A program made the position numbers and the translations under genes. This document shows positions 1-5,125 of a stretch of 5,125 nt of DNA, piece by piece (position 1 is the first letter of the stretch; each line of letters starts with the position of its first letter). Source of the stretch: an uncultured Sulfurovum sp. (GTDB lineage: Bacteria > Campylobacterota > Campylobacteria > Campylobacterales > Sulfurovaceae); assembly GCA_947311605.1 (NCBI GenBank), contig CAMZLC010000147.1, forward strand, positions 1 to 5,125, in the 5' to 3' direction. Under the pieces are notes generated by a model that did no database searches, was not told where the DNA came from, and saw nothing but the letters and a program-made list of their open reading frames with translations.

Positions 1-385
1 TAGCACAGCGCTTGAGTGCACCCGCTTCTCCACCAAAGCGCTTGCTGTAGCGCTCAAATTTTGTCTGACCTATCAAAGAGATACACTCACTTTTGCTCAT
101 ATTGGTTTGGAGTTTCGGAGCCGAAGTAGGGGTTTTGGCGGGCTGGCCGGATTCTTGGACAGTTCTTTGCGGTCCCAGGAGTTCGGGATCTTTCTGTTTG
201 GATCCTACACTGTAGGGCTCTGGTTTGAGTTTGTATTTGTTCTCGGTCTGTGTGGTGTCATAGAGTGTGCCGGTAATGTTTGTGTCGTTTTGATCAACAG
301 CAGATTCCAGGGGAATATGATGCACGCGACGCACACACCCACTCGCCAGCAATAGTATTAATAATCCATATCCAATCACTCTCAT
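1..385 (-). CDS. Predicted lipoprotein, partial (C-terminus outside window)
   Basis: This frame has 128 codons open from ATG at 385-383 to the left edge, with no stop, so the 3' part of the gene is missing. The N-terminus is a short lipoprotein signal: M-R, then a hydrophobic stretch at residues 3-14, then ASGC with the lipidated cysteine at C17. The -3 residue is Ala rather than the commoner Leu, but the overall form fits signal peptidase II. The +2 residue is Val, not Asp, so outer-membrane sorting is plausible by the E. coli rule. Residues about 18-97 are polar and rich in Pro, Thr, Gln and Lys, like a disordered linker. From about residue 98 the sequence turns more ordered (SECISLIG, then FERYSKRFGGE, then KRC), with cysteines at 101 and 127. 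AAGGA at 395-391 is a good ribosome binding site, 5 nt from the ATG. I do not recognise the family and assign no function. Confidence 0.8.
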   Translation of the reverse strand, partial: MRVIGYGLLILLLASGCVRRVHHIPLESAVDQNDTNITGTLYDTTQTENKYKLKPEPYSVGSKQKDPELLGPQRTVQESGQPAKTPTSAPKLQTNMSKSECISLIGQTKFERYSKRFGGEAGALKRCA

Positions 386-395
386 TTATGTCCTT

Positions 396-457
396 CTGTG
401 CTTAGTGCCTGTATTTTACATGATCTTGCTTAATATCTGATTGTGCTGTGCTCAGTG
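396..457. repeat. 12-bp direct repeat pair, 50 bp apart
   Basis: CTGTGCTTAGTG at 396-407 and CTGTGCTCAGTG at 446-457 differ at one base and are exactly 50 bp apart start to start. They lie in the gap between acpS and the lipoprotein gene and bracket the candidate -10 box at 413-418. They could be binding sites on the same helix face or simply a chance duplication. No more copies are seen in the gap. Confidence 0.4.
413..418 (-). promoter_or_regulatory. Candidate -10 box for the left-edge lipoprotein gene
   Basis: On the minus strand this reads TAAAAT, preceded by TG, about 28 bp before the lipoprotein start codon. Transcription would start near 406 and give a leader of about 20 nt that contains the AAGGA site. 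There is no recognisable -35 box, which is common in Campylobacterota. The gene could equally be read through from radA-acpS, since no terminator is visible in the gap. Confidence 0.3.
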
Positions 458-483
458 TATCTTTTGACGGATGGAGATAGCCT

Positions 484-864
484 TTAGGGAATGTTTGGTC
501 TACTCTTTTTTTCTCGCAAAAGAATGATCACGACTGCAATAGCAAATCCTCCGTCATGACTGATGGAGAGTGAGGACTCCTGGATAGGGTGTAGGGTTGC
601 TGCCTGCTCACTAAGGGTAAAGTAGGGTGCCCCACGCGGATCCTTGGCAATATGGATATCGTGAAAACCCAAGCGGGATCCAATACCGCAGCCAAGGGCT
701 TTGGAAATAGCCTCTTTGGCTGCCCAGAATCCTGCCAGTGATTCTGTCTTGTCGGCAAGTGTAATTTCACTGTCGTTGAGAAACCTTTTCTTAAACATAT
801 CGCCATGCCTGTCGAGTGCCTGTTCGATACGCGTTATCTCGATAATATCTGTTCCTACTTTCAT
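484..864 (-). CDS. acpS: Holo-[acyl-carrier-protein] synthase AcpS
   Basis: AcpS moves the 4'-phosphopantetheine arm from coenzyme A onto the serine of apo-acyl carrier protein, making ACP active for fatty acid synthesis in the cytoplasm. The 126-residue length is normal for this trimeric family. The start is the typical VGTDIIEI at residues 3-10, with the metal-binding Asp at D6. The second signature is FWAAKEAISKALG at 46-58, with Lys50 and the metal-binding Glu51. Near the end is the conserved SISHDGGFAIAV at 100-111. The start codon is fixed by the TDI motif lying right at the N-terminus. Its upstream sequence (CACTACCTGC) has no good ribosome binding site. The gene begins 18 bp after the radA stop, so it is probably read from the radA transcript and may depend on coupled translation. 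The family call is very secure. Confidence 0.96.
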   Translation of the reverse strand: MKVGTDIIEITRIEQALDRHGDMFKKRFLNDSEITLADKTESLAGFWAAKEAISKALGCGIGSRLGFHDIHIAKDPRGAPYFTLSEQAATLHPIQESSLSISHDGGFAIAVVIILLREKKSRPNIP

Positions 865-882
865 GCAGGTAGTGTAGCAGAA

Positions 883-2235
883 TTAGATAAATATCCACTC
901 TACGACTTTGGAGACTTCGTCTGCGACAAAACATTTGATGCTACTCTGCTCCAAAGGTTTGGCAGGGACGATAGCCTTTTTGAATCCCTGCGTCTCTATT
1001 TCTTTGAGCCTTTGGGCAAGACCGGACACTTCCCGTACCTCTCCAGTCAGGCTCACCTCACCCAAGAAGAGCGTCTCGGCACTGAGCTCCCTGTCCCTGT
1101 AGCTGCTGAGTATGGCTGCAATGATCGCCAGATCGGCAGAGGGTTCGGTGATCTTGATGCCGCCTGAGATATTGATAAAGACATCATGGGTACCCAGAGG
1201 AAGATCAAGTTTTTTCTCCAGCAGTGCCAGAAGCATATTGAGACGGTTGTTGTCAAACCCTGTAGAGCTGCGCTTGGCATGTCCGTAAGACTCTGCGACA
1301 AGTGCCTGTACCTCGATGATGATGGGGCGACTCCCCTCCATGATGACGGTTAATGCAGAGCCAGACTGAAGTTTCTCTTTGTCAAAAAACCTGCCTGCCA
1401 TACTTTTGGCGTCATTGAGTCCGCTTTTGTTCATCTCAAAGATACCGACTTCATTGGTGGAGCCAAAACGGTTCTTGAAGCCACGAAGCAGTCGAAGTTC
1501 CGAGTTGCTGTCTCCCTCAAAGTAGAGCACGATGTCCACCATATGCTCCAGTACCCTGGGGCCTGCGATGGAGCCGTCTTTGGTGATATGCCCGATGATG
1601 AAAATGGGTATCTGCAGACTTTTGGCGATACGCATGAGCTCAAAAGTGATCGTGCGTACCTGTGTCACGGAGCCGGGAGCTGAAGGGGTCTCCTCCGAAT
1701 AGAGTGTCTGAATGGAGTCAATGACGATAAAACCATAGGCTTTACTGTGAATCTCTGTCAGCACAGTACTGAGCTGAATCTCTGGAAGCAGGTAAAGATT
1801 TTTGTGGTTGGCTTCCAGGCGGTTGGCGCGCAGTTTGATCTGTCCGGCAGATTCCTCTCCGGATACATAGAGGACTTTTTGGTTGGCGGCTGCCAGATTG
1901 CCGGCTATTTTGAGCAGCAGTGTGGATTTTCCGATCCCTGGACTACCGCCGATCAGCGTCAGCGATCCTGGCACAATGCCGCCACCCAACACCAGATCCA
2001 GCTCTCTGCTACCAGAGCTGAAGCGGACGAGATGGTCCTCATCGATATCGGTAATAGGCTTAGCTTTTCCTGTGGGTGCAGCGGTGATACCTGAAGAGTC
2101 TTTGAGAAACTTGATCTGCTCTGTGCTAAGTTCTACCAAACTCTCCCACTCATTACAGGAGGGGCATTTCCCCATCCATCGTGGTGTCTGAAAGCCACAC
2201 GCCTGACACTCAAATAGTGTTTTTTTCTTCGCCAT
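883..2235 (-). CDS. radA: DNA repair protein RadA (Sms)
   Basis: RadA is a RecA-like ATPase that processes branched recombination intermediates in DNA repair, acting alongside RecA. The 450-residue length is normal. Domains in order: a four-cysteine zinc finger (C10-x2-C13 and C24-x2-C27); an ATPase core with Walker A GSPGIGKS at 97-104 and Walker B around VIDS at 171-174; the RadA-specific KNRFG motif at 254-258; and a Lon-protease-like C-terminal domain from about 285 to 450. That last domain has Ser366 in the PSAD segment, where Lon has its catalytic Ser. The catalytic Lys region reads SGLAQRL, so peptidase activity is not expected, as usual for RadA. The ATG at 2235-2233 is supported by GGAGGG at 2248-2243 and by the fixed distance to the zinc finger. 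It is probably the first gene of a radA-acpS transcript and is divergent from plsC. Confidence 0.97.
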   Translation of the reverse strand: MAKKKTLFECQACGFQTPRWMGKCPSCNEWESLVELSTEQIKFLKDSSGITAAPTGKAKPITDIDEDHLVRFSSGSRELDLVLGGGIVPGSLTLIGGSPGIGKSTLLLKIAGNLAAANQKVLYVSGEESAGQIKLRANRLEANHKNLYLLPEIQLSTVLTEIHSKAYGFIVIDSIQTLYSEETPSAPGSVTQVRTITFELMRIAKSLQIPIFIIGHITKDGSIAGPRVLEHMVDIVLYFEGDSNSELRLLRGFKNRFGSTNEVGIFEMNKSGLNDAKSMAGRFFDKEKLQSGSALTVIMEGSRPIIIEVQALVAESYGHAKRSSTGFDNNRLNMLLALLEKKLDLPLGTHDVFINISGGIKITEPSADLAIIAAILSSYRDRELSAETLFLGEVSLTGEVREVSGLAQRLKEIETQGFKKAIVPAKPLEQSSIKCFVADEVSKVVEWIFI

Positions 2236-2262
2236 GATTATTCCCTCCGTTATAGTGGTGCT

Positions 2263-2292
2263 ATTGTAGTCTGTTTAAGAAAAGAATGGTAA
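2263..2292 (-). promoter_or_regulatory. Candidate radA promoter
   Basis: On the minus strand TTACCA (2292-2287) and TACAAT (2268-2263) lie 18 bp apart and match the sigma-70 boxes at 4 of 6 and 5 of 6 positions. Transcription would start near 2256, giving a leader of about 20 nt that contains the strong GGAGGG site before radA. A perfect TTGACA sits further upstream (2303-2298), but 29 bp from TACAAT, too far to pair with it. Confidence 0.5.
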
Positions 2293-2356
2293 TAAAATGT
2301 CAAATTGTCATCTTTTTTATTTTGGACATCTCTCTACCTTCGCGCTGAGGAGAACT

Positions 2357-2379
2357 CATAAAAGCGTCATGCTTTTATG
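2357..2379. promoter_or_regulatory. Perfect 9-bp inverted repeat, possible operator of plsC
   Basis: CATAAAAGC (2357-2365) and GCTTTTATG (2371-2379) are exact reverse complements around the 5-bp centre GTCAT. The dyad ends 2 bp before the TATAAT of plsC, so it covers the -35 and spacer region. That is a classic position for a repressor or a class II activator. It lies upstream of the predicted transcription start, so it is not a leader hairpin. No gene ends here on either strand, so a terminator role is unlikely. The regulator is unknown. Confidence 0.5.
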
Positions 2380-2381
2380 GA

Positions 2382-2387
2382 TATAAT
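2382..2387 (+). promoter_or_regulatory. -10 box of plsC promoter
   Basis: A perfect TATAAT 23 bp before the plsC ATG. Transcription would start near 2394. The short leader holds AGGAG at 2401-2405, 5 nt from the start codon. The -35 area (TAAAAG, 2359-2364) is poor and is occupied by the inverted repeat at 2357-2379, suggesting the promoter may need an activator or be open to repression. Confidence 0.65.
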
Positions 2388-2410
2388 ACGACAATAATCT
2401 AGGAGAGTAT

Positions 2411-3091
2411 ATGAATTTAGGTACCATAAAACATCTGTTTGTCGGTCTGTATCTGACCAATAGCTATGGATTGAAATTGCGAAATACGAAAGATCCTATG
2501 GAGAAAAAAAAGCTCAGAACGGCCTACTCGAAGGCACAGCTCTCGGCACTCAATATCACCGTCACTGTAGAAAATCCGGAGAAAATTCCCCAGGATGGTA
2601 AGTACCTTTTAATCAGCAACCATCGTAGTATTATCGACCCGCCTATACTGGAGATCGCGTTGAAAGATACGAATATCTTTGGGCTCTGGATCTCCAAAAA
2701 AGAGCTTTATAACTCCCCGTTCTTTGGTCTCTTTGTCCGCAATGCAGGCTCTATCCTGCTGGATCGGGAGAAGCGTCAGATGGGTGGCTTTTTTGCAGAG
2801 GTCAAAAAGGGTGTCTCGGAAGGAAGTTCGATCTTTATTTTTCCCGAAGGCACCAGAAACAAGACGGAGGCACCCCTGGGAGAGTTCAAGGACGGTTCTC
2901 GTATTATCGCTTTGAAAAACAGACTGCCTATCCTGCCTGTTTACATCAAAAGCAATGCAGGAAAAGTACTCAAAGCAGCCATTAAAGACGACAAGACACC
3001 CCGAGAAATCACGGTGGTGTTCGGTGATCTGATCGAGTACAAAAGCAGAGAGAATTTGGAGGAGTGCTATAGGGGGTTGTTTGGACTGTAG
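2411..3091 (+). CDS. plsC: 1-acyl-sn-glycerol-3-phosphate acyltransferase (PlsC family)
   Basis: PlsC-type enzymes acylate lysophosphatidic acid at position 2 to make phosphatidic acid, the precursor of membrane phospholipids, at the inner face of the cytoplasmic membrane. The protein has 226 residues, a usual length. All four acyltransferase blocks are visible: the catalytic HX4D at H71-D76 (preceded by N70), GSILLDRE at 113-120, the substrate-binding FPEGTR at 144-149, and LPILPVYI at 172-179. The N-terminal 20 residues are moderately hydrophobic and could dip into the membrane. The ATG follows AGGAG with ideal spacing. The gene points opposite to its neighbours on both sides, so it forms its own transcription unit. 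It ends 11 bp from the convergent GIY-YIG gene. A related acyltransferase with another acceptor cannot be excluded from motifs alone. Confidence 0.92.
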   Translation: MNLGTIKHLFVGLYLTNSYGLKLRNTKDPMEKKKLRTAYSKAQLSALNITVTVENPEKIPQDGKYLLISNHRSIIDPPILEIALKDTNIFGLWISKKELYNSPFFGLFVRNAGSILLDREKRQMGGFFAEVKKGVSEGSSIFIFPEGTRNKTEAPLGEFKDGSRIIALKNRLPILPVYIKSNAGKVLKAAIKDDKTPREITVVFGDLIEYKSRENLEECYRGLFGL

Positions 3092-3113
3092 TGTGGCTAT
3101 GTTTAAGCTACAC
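3091..3113. terminator. Weak stem-loop between convergent plsC and GIY-YIG genes
   Basis: GTGTGGCT (3091-3098) can pair with AGCTACAC (3106-3113) over 8 positions, one of them a G-U wobble, around the 7-nt loop ATGTTTA. It covers the last base of the plsC stop codon and the stop codon of the GIY-YIG gene (3105-3103). The position suits a two-way terminator, but neither strand has a T-run after the stem, so this is only a weak candidate. Confidence 0.3.
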
Positions 3114-3354
3114 CAATCAAAGAGAGTTTCTCTGCCCTGCTCATCCGTTTTTTGATCGCGTACTCTCTCTTGGAGGCAGCACTTCTGTCGGGATGGCTTT
3201 CGTGGTATACCAGTGTCACAGGCTGTCTGACTCTGGTGTATTTGGCACCTTTGTCCGGACCGTTGTGTTCTTGGAGGCGGCGTTGCAGATCGGTGGTGAT
3301 ACCGGTATAGAGGGTATCATCTTCGCAGCGTACGATATAGACGAAATAGTCCAC
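3103..3354 (-). CDS. Small GIY-YIG nuclease-fold protein (UPF0213/YhbQ-like)
   Basis: An 83-residue single-domain protein of the GIY-YIG superfamily, the fold of structure-specific and homing endonucleases. The diagnostic pieces are VYI at 5-7 and YTGIT at 16-20 (the GIY and YIG strands), DLQRRLQEHN at 22-31 with the conserved Arg, GAKYTR at 36-41, and KREYAIK at 62-68 with the expected metal-binding Glu64, followed by SRAEKLSLI. This matches the UPF0213/YhbQ group; a role in DNA processing is likely but its substrate is not established. The start is GTG at 3354-3352: a TGA in the same frame just upstream allows no earlier ATG, GTG or TTG. It lies only 2 bp after the ftsY stop, with no clear ribosome binding site, so translation is probably coupled to ftsY. 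Confidence 0.88.
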   Translation of the reverse strand: MDYFVYIVRCEDDTLYTGITTDLQRRLQEHNGPDKGAKYTRVRQPVTLVYHESHPDRSAASKREYAIKKRMSRAEKLSLIGVA

Positions 3355-3356
3355 GG

Positions 3357-4232
3357 CTAGAGGAAGATCTCATCGAGGATGAGGTTGACGTACGCATTGG
3401 CCTTGAAGCGTACCAGATCTTCGGGGCTCTCCCCTGTACCCATGTAATAGATAGGCATCTGAAGTTCATCGGCGATGCTCAGTACGGCGCCGCCTTTGGC
3501 TGTACCGTCCAGTTTGGTGATGATGATACCGTCTATGCCGATGATCTCATCAAAGGCTTTGGTTTGGTTGATCGCAGAACTTCCCTGGGTGCCATCCAGG
3601 ATAAGCAGTTTGCGGTGCGGGGCTGCCTTGAGGGCTTTGTCTGCGATCCTGACCATTTTCTTGAGTTCTTCAGAGAGATTGGATTGGGTATGCAGTCTGC
3701 CGGCAGTGTCGATGATGACATTAGCAATCCCCTTCGCCTGCGCGGACTGTATCGTATCATAAACCACCGCAGAAGGATCGTGCCCCTGTCTGGTGGAGAC
3801 GATAGGGATCTCCAGCTTGGCTGCCCAGCGGCTGAGCTGTTCGATCGCGGCTGCGCGGAAGGTGTCTCCCGCCCCCAGCATGACACTGCGTCCCTCTCTC
3901 TGATAGTGTCTTGCCAGCTTGGCGATCGTGGTGGTCTTGCCTGCACCGTTGACACCTACGATCATCTCCACAAAGGGTCTGTAGCTGCCAGGTTCGATCC
4001 ATTCGGCACGGTATTGAAAGACGGAGATGAGTGAGTTGAATGCCTGTATCCTGGTGATGCTTTCTGGCAGTCCTTCCAGTAGGCGCTCTACAAGGCCATA
4101 ATTGACATCTGCTTCCAGAAGAATCGCTTCAAAATCCTCTTTGTGGATCTGCTTCTTTTTTTCAGGTGCGACCTCGTGAATCGCTTCACTGGTCTTGCCA
4201 AAAGCCTTTTTTAGAAAATCGAATACTGCCAT
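3357..4232 (-). CDS. ftsY: Signal recognition particle receptor FtsY
   Basis: FtsY is the SRP receptor GTPase. It pairs with Ffh on nascent membrane-protein ribosomes and delivers them to the Sec translocon at the inner membrane. The 291-residue protein has the N domain (about 1-85) and G domain but no long acidic A domain, so membrane contact probably relies on the amphipathic N-terminus (FDFLKKAFGK at 4-13). GTPase motifs: G1 GVNGAGKTT at 93-101, G2 DTFRAAA at 123-129, G3 DTAGR at 175-179, G4 TKLD at 239-242, G5-like GTGE at 265-268. The segment DGTQGSSAINQ (213-223) replaces the commoner DAxTGQNAxxQ; I recall similar forms in Campylobacterota. AAGGAG (4246-4241), inside the last codons of the upstream tlpA-like gene, is its ribosome binding site. 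Only 4 bp separate the two genes, so they are co-transcribed. Confidence 0.96.
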   Translation of the reverse strand: MAVFDFLKKAFGKTSEAIHEVAPEKKKQIHKEDFEAILLEADVNYGLVERLLEGLPESITRIQAFNSLISVFQYRAEWIEPGSYRPFVEMIVGVNGAGKTTTIAKLARHYQREGRSVMLGAGDTFRAAAIEQLSRWAAKLEIPIVSTRQGHDPSAVVYDTIQSAQAKGIANVIIDTAGRLHTQSNLSEELKKMVRIADKALKAAPHRKLLILDGTQGSSAINQTKAFDEIIGIDGIIITKLDGTAKGGAVLSIADELQMPIYYMGTGESPEDLVRFKANAYVNLILDEIFL

Positions 4233-4236
4233 ACTA

Positions 4237-4812
4237 TTATCTCCTTAGCTGTTCTATATCTGCCCTGATCATCTCTATGGGGGTGGCACCGACATAATGC
4301 ATAGTATACACCCCGTTCTTAAACAAGAGCGTCAGAGGCACAGGGTAGTTGTCTCCCTGTTTCAGAAAATGTGCCAACTGCTGAGCCAGCAGGTCATTGT
4401 CTGGACTGCTGGCAATAAAATAGCTTGCATGCTGTGTCTGCATGAAGGTGCGTAAGCTTTTTGCATCGTGGCTGCTGTTTAGCATGATGCCAATGACAAA
4501 CAGGGTTTTGGGGTAGGCTTTTTGCAGGCTGTCAAGATAGGGGATCATGCCACAGCTTGGCGCTGACCAGGAGGCAAAAAGATGTACCAGTATGATCGGC
4601 TGCGCAACTTTTGCAACACGCAGCTGATTGTTTTCGAAGGTAAGCACGGTAGAGCGCTGGTCGATATCCGTGATTGTGAAGCGGCTTTGTGGCTTGACAG
4701 GTGCAGTTGGCTGCACAGGTGATGTGGTCCGCGCATCCTCTGAGGAGGTATCACTGCATCCTGTCCATAGGCATAATGATGCTATAATAAAGAGCCAAGA
4801 GAGAGATCGCAT
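4237..4812 (-). CDS. TlpA-like thioredoxin-fold lipoprotein lacking the CxxC motif
   Basis: A 191-residue predicted lipoprotein: hydrophobic signal at about 3-17, then LWTGC with lipid cysteine C19 (+2 Ser, so possibly outer membrane), then a Thr/Pro-rich linker to about residue 43, then a thioredoxin-like domain. The fold is shown by IILVHLFASW at 73-82, the following PYLDSLQKAYPKTLFVIGI at 91-109, and the YPVPLTLLFKNG segment at 156-167, whose P159 fits the cis-proline. Family members normally carry WCxxC. Here the DNA clearly encodes W82-S-A-P-S-C87, so both active cysteines are serines (codons TCA and AGC) and a single cysteine follows one position later. A standard disulfide reductase role is therefore unlikely; a binding or one-cysteine role is possible. 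It is first in the run leading to ftsY. The ATG is preceded by a weak AAGG at 4821-4818. Confidence 0.85.
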   Translation of the reverse strand: MRSLSWLFIIASLCLWTGCSDTSSEDARTTSPVQPTAPVKPQSRFTITDIDQRSTVLTFENNQLRVAKVAQPIILVHLFASWSAPSCGMIPYLDSLQKAYPKTLFVIGIMLNSSHDAKSLRTFMQTQHASYFIASSPDNDLLAQQLAHFLKQGDNYPVPLTLLFKNGVYTMHYVGATPIEMIRADIEQLRR

Positions 4813-4840
4813 GGAAGCCTTACTGTGAATTAATCATGCT

Positions 4841-4846
4841 ATTATA
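4841..4846 (-). promoter_or_regulatory. -10 box of the tlpA-like/ftsY/GIY-YIG operon
   Basis: A perfect TATAAT on the minus strand, 28 bp before the tlpA-like ATG, preceded by a T-rich stretch (TTTTGGG), as is common in Campylobacterota promoters that lack a strong -35. Transcription would start near 4834. Because the next two genes follow at 4 and 2 bp, this is probably the promoter for all three. The overlapping plus-strand reading TATTAT (4840-4845) is a possible -10 box for the divergent cyclo-ligase gene. Confidence 0.6.
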
Positions 4847-4872
4847 CCCAAAATTAGTAAAAGTGAGTGCGC

Positions 4873-5125
4873 ATGAAGAAGCAGATATTTCGCAAAACAT
4901 CATTAGCCAGACTCGGATCGCTTTCCTGGCAGAAGCGCTATATAGGGGACAAGAAGGTCAATAAAGCGTTGTACTGCCTTATTAAAGCAGAGGCTACAAG
5001 ATCTGTGATGCTCTATGTTCCTCTTGCACTGGAGGTCAATGTCTTGCCATTGATACGGAAGCTGCGCAGGGAAGGCATCTCGGTCTGGGTGCCGTTTATG
5101 GAAGGTGAAAGTTTTAGGCTGGTAA
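4873..5125 (+). CDS. 5-formyltetrahydrofolate cyclo-ligase family protein, partial (N-terminus)
   Basis: 84 complete codons, open to the right edge, so the C-terminal half is outside the window. The family converts 5-formyltetrahydrofolate to 5,10-methenyltetrahydrofolate with ATP, returning a storage or inhibitory folate to one-carbon metabolism in the cytoplasm. Support: a basic N-terminal helix region (KKQIFRK, 2-8), then MLYVPLALEVNVLPLI at 46-61, LRREG at 64-68 and VWVPFMEGESFRLV at 71-84, the strand-helix-strand pattern and folate-site region of this family. The opening 30 residues are less typical. ATG at 4873 is chosen; GTG at 4867 is in frame and possible, and a TGA at 4864-4866 prevents any earlier start. 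No strong ribosome binding site is seen. The gene is divergent from the tlpA-like operon, an arrangement I recall from Campylobacter. Confidence 0.85.
   Translation, partial: MKKQIFRKTSLARLGSLSWQKRYIGDKKVNKALYCLIKAEATRSVMLYVPLALEVNVLPLIRKLRREGISVWVPFMEGESFRLV

Noticed and set aside
7..54. AGCGCT three times (7-12, 37-42, 49-54), suggesting a short repeat array
   Set aside because: All three fall in the same frame of the lipoprotein gene as an Arg codon CGC after a Lys or Glu codon, so codon choice explains them.
107..355. 82-codon plus-strand open frame at the left edge
   Set aside because: The opposite strand encodes a lipoprotein with a good ribosome binding site and lipobox over the same bases; the plus frame has neither.
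1132..1161. Ser366 of RadA at the Lon catalytic serine position, suggesting a live peptidase
   Set aside because: I recall other RadA proteins, including that of E. coli, having Ser here, and the matching catalytic Lys is not present.
805..1167. 120-codon plus-strand open frame across the acpS/radA junction
   Set aside because: It is antisense to well-conserved acpS and radA coding sequence, resembles no known protein and has no ribosome binding site or promoter of its own.
1747..2094. 115-codon plus-strand open frame inside radA
   Set aside because: It mirrors the RadA ATPase core, including Walker A codons; its composition is that of a reverse-strand shadow.
3564..4034. 156-codon plus-strand open frame inside ftsY
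   Set aside because: It is antisense to the conserved FtsY GTPase motifs; the length is explained by the codon pattern of the real gene.
1..5125. Search by eye for tRNA, rRNA, CRISPR, transposase, phage genes or attachment sites
   Set aside because: None seen. Nearly all of the window is accounted for by conserved housekeeping genes with short gaps.

Overview
The window looks like an ordinary housekeeping segment of a Campylobacterota (epsilonproteobacterial) chromosome. Sulfurovum-type relatives fit best on protein flavour and gene order, but this is inferred from memory of the families, not from a search. The main pointer is the minus-strand block tlpA-like lipoprotein / ftsY, with radA nearby and a 5-formyltetrahydrofolate cyclo-ligase gene divergent from tlpA. 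I recall the same neighbourhood in Campylobacter. Genes are tightly packed, and I see no tRNA, rRNA, insertion sequence, phage gene or CRISPR array.

Layout from left to right. (1) Positions 1-385, minus strand: the first 128 codons of a lipoprotein gene that runs off the left edge. (2) 386-483: a 98-bp gap with a weak promoter candidate and a 12-bp near-perfect direct repeat. (3) 484-864, acpS, and 883-2235, radA, both minus strand and 18 bp apart, probably one transcript that starts upstream of radA. (4) 2236-2410: a 175-bp divergent control region serving radA (minus) and plsC (plus). It contains a perfect 9-bp inverted repeat set against the plsC -10 box. (5) 2411-3091: plsC, plus strand, which ends 11 bp from the convergent next gene. 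(6) 3103-4812, minus strand: a tlpA-like lipoprotein, ftsY and a small GIY-YIG protein, in that order of transcription, with gaps of only 4 and 2 bp. (7) 4813-4872: a 60-bp divergent promoter region. (8) 4873 to the right edge: the start of a 5-formyltetrahydrofolate cyclo-ligase gene on the plus strand.

Functionally these are core genes with mixed roles. AcpS activates acyl carrier protein and PlsC makes phosphatidic acid, so both serve lipid synthesis. RadA handles recombination intermediates. FtsY is the membrane receptor of the signal recognition particle. The cyclo-ligase belongs to folate recycling. The tlpA-like protein and the left-edge protein are predicted envelope lipoproteins.

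I found no convincing undescribed system. The points most worth a second look are the thioredoxin-fold lipoprotein whose CxxC motif has become SxxS followed by a lone cysteine, and the operator-like palindrome in the plsC promoter.
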